From: Candidatus Hydrogenedentota bacterium | GTDB taxonomy: Bacteria; Hydrogenedentota; Hydrogenedentia; Hydrogenedentales; SLHB01 | Length of the DNA: 64,000 nt | Direction of reading: 5' to 3' | Assembly: GCA_020848835.1 (NCBI GenBank) | Contig: JADLHJ010000027.1 | Coordinates: 1 to 64,000 of the forward strand | In this document: positions 53,364-61,787 of the stretch, in pieces | How the letters are laid out: the number at the start of each line of letters is the position of its first letter | Position numbering within the stretch: position 1 is the stretch's first letter | Program-made: the position numbers and the translations under genes | The notes under the pieces: generated by a model | What the model was told of the DNA's origin: nothing | Seen by the model: the letters and a program-made list of their open reading frames with translations, nothing else | Databases searched by the model: none

Positions 53364-54525
53364 CGCGGGCATCGCGCCGATGCAAAAAGACGCGGACATC
53401 CGCGCCTTGGCGGATGCCTTTGAGCTCTTTACGCGGACCACGCAAACGATGGAGGAATCCTACCGTCGTCTCGAAGCGCGGCTGCAGGAACTCGACCGCG
53501 AACTGGAAGCCAAGAACCGCGAACTCGCGTTGACGAGCGACTATCTCAGCTCGATTATGGAAAGCATGTCCGACGGCGTGATCGCAATCGATCCGCAAGG
53601 CGTGGTGACGACGTTCAACCGCGCCGCGAGTCACGTGCTCGGGTACAACGCGGGCGATGCCGTGGGCCGCTCATTCATGGATGTTTTCGGACGCGAGTTT
53701 GCGGTGTCGAGCGGGCGGCATGCGCGCGAACTTCGCGCGAAAGACGGAAGGACCCTGCAAGTGAGCGAGTGCGACTCGCCCTTGTTTGACCGGTCGTTAC
53801 GGCGCATCGGCACCGTAAAAGTGTTCCAGGACCAAACCGAAATCGAGATGTTGCGCACGCGCCTGCAACATCAAGATCGCCTCGCCGCAATCGGGCAATT
53901 GGCCGCAACGGTCGCGCACGAAATCAGAAATCCGCTCGGCGGCATCCGCGGGTTTGCAGCGCTACTCGCACGTGACATCGATGCCGCGGACCCGCGCGCG
54001 CGACTCGTCGAGAAAGTACTTGAGGGATCGAAGGCGCTCGAGCGCGTCGTGACCGAGTTGCTCGAGTATACGCGCCCGCTTCAACTGCAATTACAACCTG
54101 TCCCCTTACGGGAGATGGTGGAATCGGCCATTACGTTTGTCGATATTGACGCCAAAATTATTGCTGTCAAAAACGACGTGGATCAGACTGCATGTATAGT
54201 GGCCGATGCCGACAAGCTGCGCCAAGTGCTGCTGAACATCATCATTAATGCAAAACAAAGCATGGCGCAGGGCGGAAGCATCAGCGCGGCATCGAATGTG
54301 AGCGACGGCTGGGTTGAGCTGAAAATTTCCGACACGGGCTGCGGCATGGACGCACAACAACTGGAACAGATTTTCTCGCCGTTCTTTACTACAAAGGAAA
54401 AAGGCACCGGGCTTGGGCTGGCGATCGCTGCGAAGATCGTAGAAGCACACGGCGGGCGGATTTCCGCTACAAGCGCACCCGGCGCAGGCTCCATATTTAC
54501 GATAGCGTTACCGCGGGCGGAGTAA
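53332..54525 (+). CDS. Soluble PAS histidine kinase, FleS/FlrB-like
   Basis: A 397-residue kinase without membrane segments. The N-terminal segment ALADAFELFTRTTQTMEESYRRLEARLQELDREL closely resembles the coiled-coil opening of FleS/FlrB, kinases that control flagellar genes. A PAS domain (about residues 75-185, DGVIAIDPQGVVTTFN) follows. The H-box is VAHEIRNPLGGIRGF, and the ATPase domain has NIIINAKQSM, DTGCGMD, FSPFFTTKEKGTGLGL and GAGSIFTI. The start is uncertain: GTG at 53332 has AGGA upstream, while ATG at 53380 has no visible site. It overlaps the FlgN-like gene, and its cognate regulator is the next gene. A nitrogen or general NtrB role is the alternative. Confidence 0.85.
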   Translation: MNPTELTETPSAGIAPMQKDADIRALADAFELFTRTTQTMEESYRRLEARLQELDRELEAKNRELALTSDYLSSIMESMSDGVIAIDPQGVVTTFNRAASHVLGYNAGDAVGRSFMDVFGREFAVSSGRHARELRAKDGRTLQVSECDSPLFDRSLRRIGTVKVFQDQTEIEMLRTRLQHQDRLAAIGQLAATVAHEIRNPLGGIRGFAALLARDIDAADPRARLVEKVLEGSKALERVVTELLEYTRPLQLQLQPVPLREMVESAITFVDIDAKIIAVKNDVDQTACIVADADKLRQVLLNIIINAKQSMAQGGSISAASNVSDGWVELKISDTGCGMDAQQLEQIFSPFFTTKEKGTGLGLAIAAKIVEAHGGRISATSAPGAGSIFTIALPRAE

Positions 54526-54527
54526 TC

Positions 54528-55883
54528 ATGGCTAAAGCATCTATATTGGTAGTAGACGATGAATCGTTAATGCGCGAATACGTGCAAGAGGCGCTCGCGC
54601 GCGCGGGGCACGACGTCACCGTCGCACCGTCCGGACGCGACGCCATTCAGTTGGTGCAATCGAAGACCTTCGATATCGTTGTTACCGATCTCAAAATGCA
54701 ACCGGTCGATGGAATCGAAGTGCTGCGCGCAGTGCGTGCGCAATCGCCGGCAACCGCCTGCATCATCATGACCGCCTACGGCACGGTCGAAACGGCGGTC
54801 ACGGCGCTGAAGGAAGGCGCATTCGATTACATCATGAAGCCCTTCACGCCGGATGAACTCGAGCTTGCGGTATCGCGAGCGCTCGAACGCGAACGCATCG
54901 CGCAGGAAAACAAGTATCTCCGCGCGGAGTTGAACAAGCGCTACGATTTTTCCGCGATGGTCGGCGCAAGCGAGGCGATGCAGCGCGTGCATGAGCAGAT
55001 TCAGAAAGTCGCCGATAGCCGCGCGACCATTCTGATTCGCGGCGAAAGCGGCACCGGCAAGGAACTCGTCGCGCGCGCCATTCACTACAGCGGTTCGCGG
55101 CGGGATCGTCCATTTATTAAGGTGAACTGTGCGGCGCTTTCCGCGGGACTTTTGGAAAGCGAATTGTTCGGACATGAGAAGGGATCCTTCACGGGCGCGC
55201 ACGAACGCAAGATCGGACGATTCGAACTGGCCGATTCGGGCACACTGCTGCTGGATGAAGTCAGCGAGATTGGCATCGAGTTGCAGCCCAAACTACTGCG
55301 AGCGTTGCAGGAACGCGAATTCGAGCGCGTCGGCGGCAGTTCGCCCATCAAAGTCGATACGCGGATCGTCTGCACCACAAACCTTAATCTCGAAGATGCG
55401 GTGGAGAAAGGGCAACTCCGCGAAGATCTATTTTTCCGCCTCAACGTCATTCCCGTCGTTCTTCCGCCGCTTCGCGATCGGAAGGAAGACATTCCCGCGT
55501 TGATGGATTGTTTCTTGAAGCGCTACGTGCAGGAGAACAATCGACCAATCACCGGATTCGCGCCAGAGACGATCGAATTGTTTACCGAATATGAATGGCC
55601 GGGTAACGTGCGCGAATTACAGAACGTAGTAGAGCGCGCGGTAGTCCTATCGTCCGCGCGAGTACTGGGACCTGAGCATTTTTCTTTCGGCCCGTCACGC
55701 AGCAATCGCATGAACGGCAACGCGGTCTCCGTGCGCATAGGCACGACGGTCGGCGATATGGAAAAAGAACTCATCATGCGCACGCTGGAAAAGCACAACC
55801 AGAATCGCACGCATGCCGCGGAGGTCCTGGGGATTTCGGTGCGCACCCTGCGCAACAAATTGAAAGAGTATCAGGGCCGCTAG
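54528..55883 (+). CDS. Sigma-54-dependent response regulator, FleR/FlrC-like
   Basis: A 451-residue NtrC-type activator. The receiver (about 1-118) has VVDDESLMREY and the phospho-acceptor in DIVVTDLKMQP. The AAA+ domain spans about 140-375, with Walker A GESGTGKE, Walker B-like DSGTLLLDEVSEI and the arginine-rich LFFRLNVIPVVLPPLRDR. The sigma-54 contact loop reads GSFTGA in place of the usual GAFTGA. A Fis-type HTH ends the chain, NRTHAAEVLGISVRTLRNKLKEY. It starts two bases after the kinase stop, so the pair is cotranscribed. In flagellated bacteria this pair drives late flagellar genes; here its regulon is unknown. Confidence 0.9.
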   Translation: MAKASILVVDDESLMREYVQEALARAGHDVTVAPSGRDAIQLVQSKTFDIVVTDLKMQPVDGIEVLRAVRAQSPATACIIMTAYGTVETAVTALKEGAFDYIMKPFTPDELELAVSRALERERIAQENKYLRAELNKRYDFSAMVGASEAMQRVHEQIQKVADSRATILIRGESGTGKELVARAIHYSGSRRDRPFIKVNCAALSAGLLESELFGHEKGSFTGAHERKIGRFELADSGTLLLDEVSEIGIELQPKLLRALQEREFERVGGSSPIKVDTRIVCTTNLNLEDAVEKGQLREDLFFRLNVIPVVLPPLRDRKEDIPALMDCFLKRYVQENNRPITGFAPETIELFTEYEWPGNVRELQNVVERAVVLSSARVLGPEHFSFGPSRSNRMNGNAVSVRIGTTVGDMEKELIMRTLEKHNQNRTHAAEVLGISVRTLRNKLKEYQGR

Positions 55884-55894
55884 GTACGAGCGCG

Positions 55895-56386
55895 TCAGCC
55901 TTCCAAGGCGCGCAACACTTTTCCTGCATGCACCTGACAAATCGCCAGCGCCAGTGCATCGGCGGCATCGTCCGGACGCGGCGCGGCATCGAGGTTCAAC
56001 AGAATCTTGATCATGTTCTGCACTTGCTGCTTGGTGGCCTTTCCATAACCAACCACGGAATTCTTCACTTCCAGCGGACTGAATTCCCCAATCGGCAAGC
56101 TTGCCTGCTCCGCAGCGAGCGCAATTACGCCGCGCGATTGCGCCACGGAAATTCCCGTGGTGACGTTGCGGGAAAAGTATAGTTTTTCTACGGCGACGGC
56201 TTCGGGTTTGTATTCAAAGATAAGACGCGCGACTTCCTCGTGGATGGTACGCAGGCGCGCCGCGAAGTGCGTGTGTGCGGGGGTGGAAATGACGCCATGA
56301 GCAATGTGGATAAGCCGCGTGCCTTTGCCTTCGACAACGCCATAGCCGGTCGTTGCGGTCCCGGGATCGAACCCAAGCACGCGCAT
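55895..56386 (-). CDS. ruvC: RuvC Holliday-junction endonuclease
   Basis: A 163-residue RNase-H-fold resolvase that cuts Holliday junctions during recombination, in complex with RuvAB. VLGFDPGTATTGYGVVE holds the first catalytic aspartate (residue 7), AVEKLYFSRN the glutamate, and RPDDAADALALAICQ the C-terminal acids. GYGKATKQQVQNMI is the family's conserved loop. The start lies five bases after the stop of the yebC gene, as in many bacteria. ruvA and ruvB are not adjacent on this stretch. The gene is convergent with the FleR-like gene. Confidence 0.95.
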   Translation of the reverse strand: MRVLGFDPGTATTGYGVVEGKGTRLIHIAHGVISTPAHTHFAARLRTIHEEVARLIFEYKPEAVAVEKLYFSRNVTTGISVAQSRGVIALAAEQASLPIGEFSPLEVKNSVVGYGKATKQQVQNMIKILLNLDAAPRPDDAADALALAICQVHAGKVLRALEG

Positions 56387-56391
56387 CGCGG

Positions 56392-57141
56392 TTAGTTCAT
56401 GGCCGCGGCCATGTCCTCGTCGGAGATGTCGAAGTTCGCGTAGAAATCCTGTACGTCGTCGTTGTCTTCCAGCGATTCCATCAGGCGAAGAATCGCACCG
56501 ACATTGGAACCTTCGACCTTCACCGTAGTCTTCGGGAGCATCGTCAACTTTGCTTCTTCGACTTTGATACCCATTTGTTCGAGTTGTCCCACGACTGCAT
56601 GCAGGTCAGAGTCAACGGTCTTCAATTCGTACATGTCGCCTTCGGTATCGACATCTTCCGCGCCGGCCTCAATGGCCTTCTCAAAAATCTCGTCATCGGT
56701 GAGGCCCGTCTTCGCTACGGTGATAAGCCCTTTGCGATCGAAATTCCAACCCACTGCGCCGGCCTCGGCCATCGCGCCGTTGTTCTTCGTGAAGATATGG
56801 CGGATTTCGGAGACCGTGCGGTTCTTGTTATCCGTCAGCACGTCTACGATGACGGCAACACCCGCGGGGCCGTAGGCTTCATAGCGCGTTTCTTCGTACA
56901 CGATTCCGGGTATTTCGCCCGTGCCCTTCTTGATGGCACGGTCGATATTGTCTTTCGGCATGTTCTGGCCGCGCGCGGCCAACAGCACCGTGCGCAGGCG
57001 CGGATTCGCGTTCTGATCGCCACCGCCAAGTTTGGCTGCAACCGTAATTTCCTTGGCAAGCTTTGAGAAGATCTTCCCGCGCTTGGCGTCCAGCGCGCCC
57101 TTCTTGCGTTTAATGGTACTCCATTTACTATGACCGGACAT
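56392..57141 (-). CDS. YebC/PmpR-family protein
   Basis: A 249-residue protein matching the YebC family: [28 protein letters not shown], then [12 protein letters not shown] and the conserved [15 protein letters not shown]. Family members bind DNA as transcription regulators (PmpR) or act on ribosomes at polyproline stretches. The start is placed at the canonical MSGHSKW, preceded by AGAAGGG, not at an extended frame 17 codons upstream. It forms a two-gene operon with ruvC, a common arrangement. Given the many Pro-rich proteins in this window, the translational role is worth noting but not shown. Confidence 0.93.
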   Translation of the reverse strand: MSGHSKWSTIKRKKGALDAKRGKIFSKLAKEITVAAKLGGGDQNANPRLRTVLLAARGQNMPKDNIDRAIKKGTGEIPGIVYEETRYEAYGPAGVAVIVDVLTDNKNRTVSEIRHIFTKNNGAMAEAGAVGWNFDRKGLITVAKTGLTDDEIFEKAIEAGAEDVDTEGDMYELKTVDSDLHAVVGQLEQMGIKVEEAKLTMLPKTTVKVEGSNVGAILRLMESLEDNDDVQDFYANFDISDEDMAAAMN

Positions 57142-57297
57142 GACCAGAACCCTTCTAAAAGCGGCGACGAACCGCGACTTCTTGTTGTGCAAATGACCCG
57201 ATTTTGCGGTTGGTAGTATAGCAACATGCCCGGTTTGCGCGCAATTCCGGCGCGGGCTATAGTGCCCTCAAGTCCATACCTTTGGCGGGATTCGAGC

Positions 57298-58119
57298 ATG
57301 GCTTCACCCTTGAAAATTACGACCAATTACTACCAGCACTTCAGCGCGGACTTCTCGTTGCCCGTGCCGGAACACGGCTTTGGCGGATGGAAGAAAACGG
57401 AACTGGAGTTTCCACCTGACCACACCGGCGTCGTGGTCATGCATGCGTGGGATTGCGGCACCTACGAACAGTTTCCCGGCTGGCACTGCGCAGTGCCCTA
57501 CATCCCGCGCGCGGCGGACGTGGCGAAGCGGGTGTTTCCCGAGCTGCTGGAAACGGTGCGGAAATCTCCGCTGCCTTTGATGCACGTGGTCAGCAGCGCG
57601 GGGTACTACAAGCAGTATCCTGGGCACAAGGCTGCGGTTGAGTTGGCGGGACCTGCACCAAAGGGGCCGGAGCACGTTGAAACCGATCCGCTGCGGAACA
57701 AACTCTCCGAGTTTAAGCAGGCGAATGTATTTCCCGGTACCGCGAACCTTGCGGATATTGACAAAGGCTTTGGCCGTCTCGATTTCGATCCGTTCGCGAA
57801 ACCCCTCGACAACGAATACATCTGTGAAGACGGACATCAACTGTTCGCAGCATGCAAGAAACTTGGTGTGAACCATCTTATCTATGCGGGCTTTGCAATT
57901 GATGGCTGTCTGCTCATCTCGCCGGGCGGAATGGTGGACATGAACCAGCGCGGTGTGATGTGTTCGGCGATACGCCAGGCAGTCGTCGCGATCGAGAGTA
58001 AAGAGTCGGCGGAGAACCAGTTCGCAAAGGAACTCGCGCTGTGGCGCGTGGCGTTGTTGTTCGGTTTCGTGTTCGACTTCGACGATCTCATATCCGGCTT
58101 GCGCAACTACACCGCGTAA
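57298..58119 (+). CDS. Cysteine-hydrolase (isochorismatase-like) protein
   Basis: A 273-residue protein of the isochorismatase-like alpha/beta superfamily. The core strand is GVVVMHAWDCGTY and the probable nucleophile loop is NHLIYAGFAIDGCLL (cysteine near residue 202), followed by RGVMCSAIRQAVVAIES. The N-terminal catalytic aspartate and lysine normally seen in this family are not obvious; the position reads VVVMHAWD, and HVVSSAGYY occupies the next conserved region. It may therefore be a diverged or non-hydrolytic member. The start is the ATG followed by ASPLKITTNYY, giving a good family start; it is divergent from yebC. Confidence 0.7.
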   Translation: MASPLKITTNYYQHFSADFSLPVPEHGFGGWKKTELEFPPDHTGVVVMHAWDCGTYEQFPGWHCAVPYIPRAADVAKRVFPELLETVRKSPLPLMHVVSSAGYYKQYPGHKAAVELAGPAPKGPEHVETDPLRNKLSEFKQANVFPGTANLADIDKGFGRLDFDPFAKPLDNEYICEDGHQLFAACKKLGVNHLIYAGFAIDGCLLISPGGMVDMNQRGVMCSAIRQAVVAIESKESAENQFAKELALWRVALLFGFVFDFDDLISGLRNYTA

Positions 58120-58136
58120 ACGTAACCCGACACTTC

Positions 58137-58685
58137 GTGCTGACTACCGATCTGAAACTCGTCCTGCCGAGCGCGCACTATCGCGAATCGTTTCTCGCTG
58201 CGTACGAGGAATGCTCCAGCCTGGAAAAGAACGACTGGATCTATCTCGGTCCGGATGGCAATGAGGAACTAATTTACAACCGATTCGACGAGTACGTTGC
58301 CATGTTCTACGAACGCGAGCACACAGCACCATCGCATTTCGTGCGTGGGCGTGCTTACTGGGCGCTTGCGGACAATGAAATCGTCGGGCGAATCGGATTG
58401 CGTTTTGAACTGAACGACTTCCTGTCGAACTACGGCGGCCACATTGGTTATATCGTGCGACCAAGCGCACGCGGAAACGGCGTGGCAACCGCAATGCTCG
58501 CGCAGGTCCTCGCTACGCCGGAAGCGCAGCGTATCGGCAGAATGTTGTTAACCTGCGATGAAGACAACATTGCCTCTGAGCGAGTTATTCGGAAGAACGG
58601 CGGTGTGTATGAGTCGATGGTGTATCCCGTCGGGCGACGCTTGGGTAAGAAACGATTCTGGATAACCTTGGCCGGCAATCCGTAG
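58137..58685 (+). CDS. GNAT-family N-acetyltransferase
   Basis: A 182-residue protein with the GNAT acetyl-CoA fold. Motif A is GHIGYIVRPSARGNGVATAML, whose RGNGVA loop holds the pyrophosphate of CoA, and ASERVIRKNGGVYES is motif B, as in RimJ/RimL-like and similar acyltransferases. The best start is GTG at 58137, 17 bases after the preceding stop; longer frames overlap the cysteine-hydrolase gene. The acceptor is unknown. It is probably cotranscribed with that gene. Confidence 0.82.
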   Translation: MLTTDLKLVLPSAHYRESFLAAYEECSSLEKNDWIYLGPDGNEELIYNRFDEYVAMFYEREHTAPSHFVRGRAYWALADNEIVGRIGLRFELNDFLSNYGGHIGYIVRPSARGNGVATAMLAQVLATPEAQRIGRMLLTCDEDNIASERVIRKNGGVYESMVYPVGRRLGKKRFWITLAGNP

Positions 58686-58690
58686 CGCAC

Positions 58691-59206
58691 TTACACATTT
58701 TCGGGACTGACCTCATTCTGCGCCGGACCTCGTGAAAGCAGTGCCGTCACTACCGCGCCTAGACCTCGGAACAGCACGCCCAGCGAAAAGATTTGGCCGA
58801 CGACTGGTGTCAGAAACATGAGTTCTGCAACGGCGCCGCCGGTGATCGTTGCGCGCATGGCAGACCAATCGCGATCGCCGCGCAAGCGCGATCCAAAATC
58901 GTGATACGCGATCGTATAGCCGATCAACACGAGCGCGATAAGCATGAACAAAATCAGGATTCCCAGCAGGGCCAGCGGCTTGAATTGCGTGTTCACAAGC
59001 ACGATGAAAAGAAACAGCAGTATCAGGCCGTTGATTGTGCCCAGGACAAAACTGCGCTTGCCGCGTGTTTGATATGCGTTTAGCGCGCGCGCGGTGAATG
59101 CGGGCGCGGAGACATCGAGCCAAACGCTCAGGGCGATGCAGGCCGCCTTTACGGTCAGGCAACCGAGCAGAAACGCCATGAACCCAAGTGCTTTTTCCGG
59201 TTGCAT
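58691..59206 (-). CDS. Four-helix membrane protein, unknown
   Basis: A 171-residue hydrophobic protein with four or five predicted membrane helices (about residues 8-28, 53-70, 76-98 and 120-155). No family is recognised. It starts three bases after the anti-sigma factor stop on the same strand, so it is the last gene of the sigma-factor operon. It may be a further membrane element of that signalling unit. It ends just before the convergent GNAT gene. Confidence 0.6.
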   Translation of the reverse strand: MQPEKALGFMAFLLGCLTVKAACIALSVWLDVSAPAFTARALNAYQTRGKRSFVLGTINGLILLFLFIVLVNTQFKPLALLGILILFMLIALVLIGYTIAYHDFGSRLRGDRDWSAMRATITGGAVAELMFLTPVVGQIFSLGVLFRGLGAVVTALLSRGPAQNEVSPENV

Positions 59207-59209
59207 GTG

Positions 59210-59767
59210 TCAACTCCGCCGCATCGTGCGCAGGCGATAGGCTTCCGCACCGTTTACGGCCATGAGTAAAAGCGCGGCCAGCCCCGCCAACATCCAAAGC
59301 AATGGTGTCGAGAACGGAGCCAGCGCTCCCGAGAGGTCATGCCATAGCGTCTGTGCGGACGCGATCTCTTGCGCAAGAGAAATTTCGCCGAGCATCCATT
59401 GCGGGGTAGCGCTGGTCTCATTCGCGTAATCCCACCAAGCCCAAGGATCAATGGGAACGGCAAAGTAAAGTACACACGCGCAGAGCAACGCACCCGCGCA
59501 GAGCGATGCCGCGGGAAGCCACCAGCGCGCATCGTTGGCGTAGGCGGGTTCCGCGGCGAGGCGCGACTTCACGCGTTGCACCAGCACATTGCGCGGCACT
59601 TCCAGCGGCATCATGAAAAACGCGGCGTTCAATGCGGCCATCTGTTCGTGGTATGCGCGGCATTCAGGGCATGTTGCCGCATGATCGTCTGTGACTTCTT
59701 CCAAACCCAATCCCGCGTCGAACTGTTGGCGCAAGGACATGCGGTATTTACTACATGTATCGTTCAT
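59210..59767 (-). CDS. Zinc-finger anti-sigma factor, membrane-bound
   Basis: A 185-residue protein with an N-terminal cytoplasmic zinc-binding anti-sigma domain: His29, Cys33 and Cys36 in DDHAATCPECRAYH form the HxxxCxxC motif that binds ECF sigma factors. Two membrane helices follow at about 86-105 and 156-175, with a periplasmic loop between. It overlaps the sigma factor gene by four bases, the usual coupling for a sigma/anti-sigma pair. It would hold the sigma factor at the membrane until a signal releases it. Confidence 0.87.
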   Translation of the reverse strand: MNDTCSKYRMSLRQQFDAGLGLEEVTDDHAATCPECRAYHEQMAALNAAFFMMPLEVPRNVLVQRVKSRLAAEPAYANDARWWLPAASLCAGALLCACVLYFAVPIDPWAWWDYANETSATPQWMLGEISLAQEIASAQTLWHDLSGALAPFSTPLLWMLAGLAALLLMAVNGAEAYRLRTMRRS

Positions 59768-60468
59768 TCGCGTTCGCCTAACAAAATGCGAAGACGCTTT
59801 CGCGCGCGGTGTAGCGCGACTTTAGCTGCGTCTTCGGTCATCTTCAATGTATCCGCGGCTTCGCGGATCGACATGCCTTCCATGTAGTGCAAATGCACGA
59901 GCGCGGCGGGCTGCGGCGGTAACATGCCGATGGCTTGTGCCAAGCGTCCGGCGACATCCCCGCGCATCAATAGCGCGCGCGCATCTTCCAGTTGCGAATT
60001 TATCTCGAACGTATCGCTATCAAAATCGAGCGCGACGGGCTGACCGCGGCGTTGTCGTGCGCGCAGCGCGTTCAGCGCGAGGTTTGTTGCGATGGCGTAC
60101 AGCCAATTGCGAAATGGACGGAGCCGGTCGAAGCTCGCAAGTTTGCGATACGCGCGCAGGAAAGTTTCCTGTACGACATCTTCCGCTTCTTCGCGGTTGC
60201 GCGTCATGCGGAACGCGTGTGTGTAAATGCGCGCGGTGTACGAATCGACCAGACGATCAAACGCTGCGCGGTCGCCTGAGAGCACGCGCGCGACGCATTC
60301 GGATTCCCATGCGACATCGCCACTCTGCGCATGGAAAGCATCGGCCACCGCGTTCTCCTCATCGGCACCCTGAGTAAGCAACCATTCGGGCGCACGCAAC
60401 ACGGCGCCGTTGCCCGGCACATTGTCGGGCCAACGCGAAGATACGGTCAACCAAGTTGAATCAGGCAT
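59764..60468 (-). CDS. ECF-family RNA polymerase sigma factor
   Basis: A 234-residue sigma-70-family protein with regions 2 and 4 only. Region 2 spans about residues 75-140: FDRLVDSYTARIYTHAF, EEAEDVVQETFLRAYRKL and FRNWLYAIATNLALNALR. Region 4 spans about 175-230: LPPQPAALVHLHYMEGMSIREAADTL, then KVALHRARKRLR. About 60 extra residues precede region 2. The ATG overlaps the end of the DUF1501 gene by eight bases and the 3' end overlaps the anti-sigma gene by four, so all three are tightly coupled. It probably drives this operon or an envelope-stress regulon. Confidence 0.92.
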   Translation of the reverse strand: MPDSTWLTVSSRWPDNVPGNGAVLRAPEWLLTQGADEENAVADAFHAQSGDVAWESECVARVLSGDRAAFDRLVDSYTARIYTHAFRMTRNREEAEDVVQETFLRAYRKLASFDRLRPFRNWLYAIATNLALNALRARQRRGQPVALDFDSDTFEINSQLEDARALLMRGDVAGRLAQAIGMLPPQPAALVHLHYMEGMSIREAADTLKMTEDAAKVALHRARKRLRILLGERE

Positions 60469-61582
60469 GAAGTTCCAATGGCGTAAGCGCGTATTCAGGA
60501 AACACGCGCGAGTAATCGTTCATGCCGCTGTGCCGCGCGAGGATGGGCGCGAGCACGTCGCGGTAATTGTTCTGTACCGGCAAATCACCGGGCGCTTCGA
60601 GTTTGTCCATCGCAAGGCCTTTCCAGTCGCAGTATACCTTGCCGCCGCGCACGCCGCCTCCCAGCACAAACATGGCGCTGGCCCGCCCGTGGTCGGTGCC
60701 GAGCGACGCGTTCTCATATACACGGCGTCCGAACTCGGTCATCACTACGACAGTCGTGTTGCGCATTGCACCGTTCATGTCGCAATGAAACGCGGACACG
60801 CTGTCGGCGAGGTCTTTCATCAGCGGATCGATCAAGGTCGCCGACGCAAAGTGCGAGTCCCAGCCACCGAGGTCGAGGCATGCCGCTTCCAAACCAACCT
60901 TCGCTTTTAACAACTGCGCAATATTGCAGAGCCCATCGCCGAGTTGTGATTGCGGATATTTCGCATCGTTGCTTGGTGTGTAGCTGTTCGCGTTGAGTTG
61001 ATTAATCTTCCCCAGCGCGGACAGGGTCGAACGCGCGGCAACGCCCAGGGCGCCCGATTCGGGTGCGTACAATTTTCCCAGTGCAGACATTGAAGCAGGC
61101 GCTTTCTCACCCAGCGCGAAATCCGCAAATGAATTCATCACAACCGTCGCGGGTGCGCCGCGCAATGCTTCCGGCGCCGCGCTTCCAATCGCGACTGCTG
61201 CGAGCGGGCCACCGGGCCCATTGGGACGATAGCGCAGGTAGCGTCCGAGCCAACCGCCCCCACCGGTGCCGCCGTGCTCCATTGCGTCTTGCGCTTCGAA
61301 ATGCGAGCGCGTCTGATCTTCCGAACCCGCGCAATGGACGATCGCGAGATCGCCGCTGCGGTACAGATTGGCGAGTGGCGCGAGTTGCGGATTTAACGCA
61401 AACATGCCATCGAGCGGAACGGTGGCGCTTTTCGAAATGCCCACCAATGGCCGCGCGGAGTAATACGCATCGTCTTCGATGGGCACTACCATATTTAGGC
61501 CGTCGGCTCCGCCTCGCAGAAAAATTACGACCAGCGCGTTCTTGGTATCGCCGTCGCCGTTTATGAAGCCAGTATGTTGCAT
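60461..61582 (-). CDS. DUF1501 protein (DUF1800-associated type)
   Basis: A 373-residue DUF1501 protein of the shorter type that pairs with DUF1800. Landmarks are VVIFLRGGADGLNMVVP at the N-terminus, SEDQTRSHFEAQDAMEHG, ACLDLGGWDSHFASAT, VVMTEFGRRVYENASLGTDHGRASAMF and the end RDVLAPILARHSG. Unlike the two other copies in this window, no signal peptide is evident: the conserved strand begins about residue 16. Either the protein is cytoplasmic, or its N-terminus was lost. It lies about 200 bases after the DUF1800 gene, with a repeat-rich spacer between. Confidence 0.87.
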   Translation of the reverse strand: MQHTGFINGDGDTKNALVVIFLRGGADGLNMVVPIEDDAYYSARPLVGISKSATVPLDGMFALNPQLAPLANLYRSGDLAIVHCAGSEDQTRSHFEAQDAMEHGGTGGGGWLGRYLRYRPNGPGGPLAAVAIGSAAPEALRGAPATVVMNSFADFALGEKAPASMSALGKLYAPESGALGVAARSTLSALGKINQLNANSYTPSNDAKYPQSQLGDGLCNIAQLLKAKVGLEAACLDLGGWDSHFASATLIDPLMKDLADSVSAFHCDMNGAMRNTTVVVMTEFGRRVYENASLGTDHGRASAMFVLGGGVRGGKVYCDWKGLAMDKLEAPGDLPVQNNYRDVLAPILARHSGMNDYSRVFPEYALTPLELHA

Positions 61583-61670
61583 ACCTTAGAACCTTGCTCT
61601 GTTGAGACTCACTACTGAACCTGAATGTGCCGGCCCTTCAGTCCTTTAGAAACAGGGGGCGTTCCCTGAT

Positions 61671-61717
61671 CCTGGGCCTCACAGCCCAGGCTACGAACCG
61701 TGTCGCGCCTTTGGCGC
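61671..61717. repeat. Palindromic intergenic repeat elements
   Basis: A 7-6-7 palindrome CCTGGGCCTCACAGCCCAGG at 61671-61690 is followed by GCGCCTTTGGCGC (61705-61717). They lie in the 200-base gap between the DUF1800 and DUF1501 genes. Their look is that of dispersed intergenic elements seen in related genomes, not of a terminator, because no T-run follows. From one window I cannot show other copies. Confidence 0.5.
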
Positions 61718-61787
61718 TGAATATACTTGCCTTGCGCTAAATACTTGCTCTTCGTAACCGCCCGCTTAGTAAGGTTTGAATAGAGCA

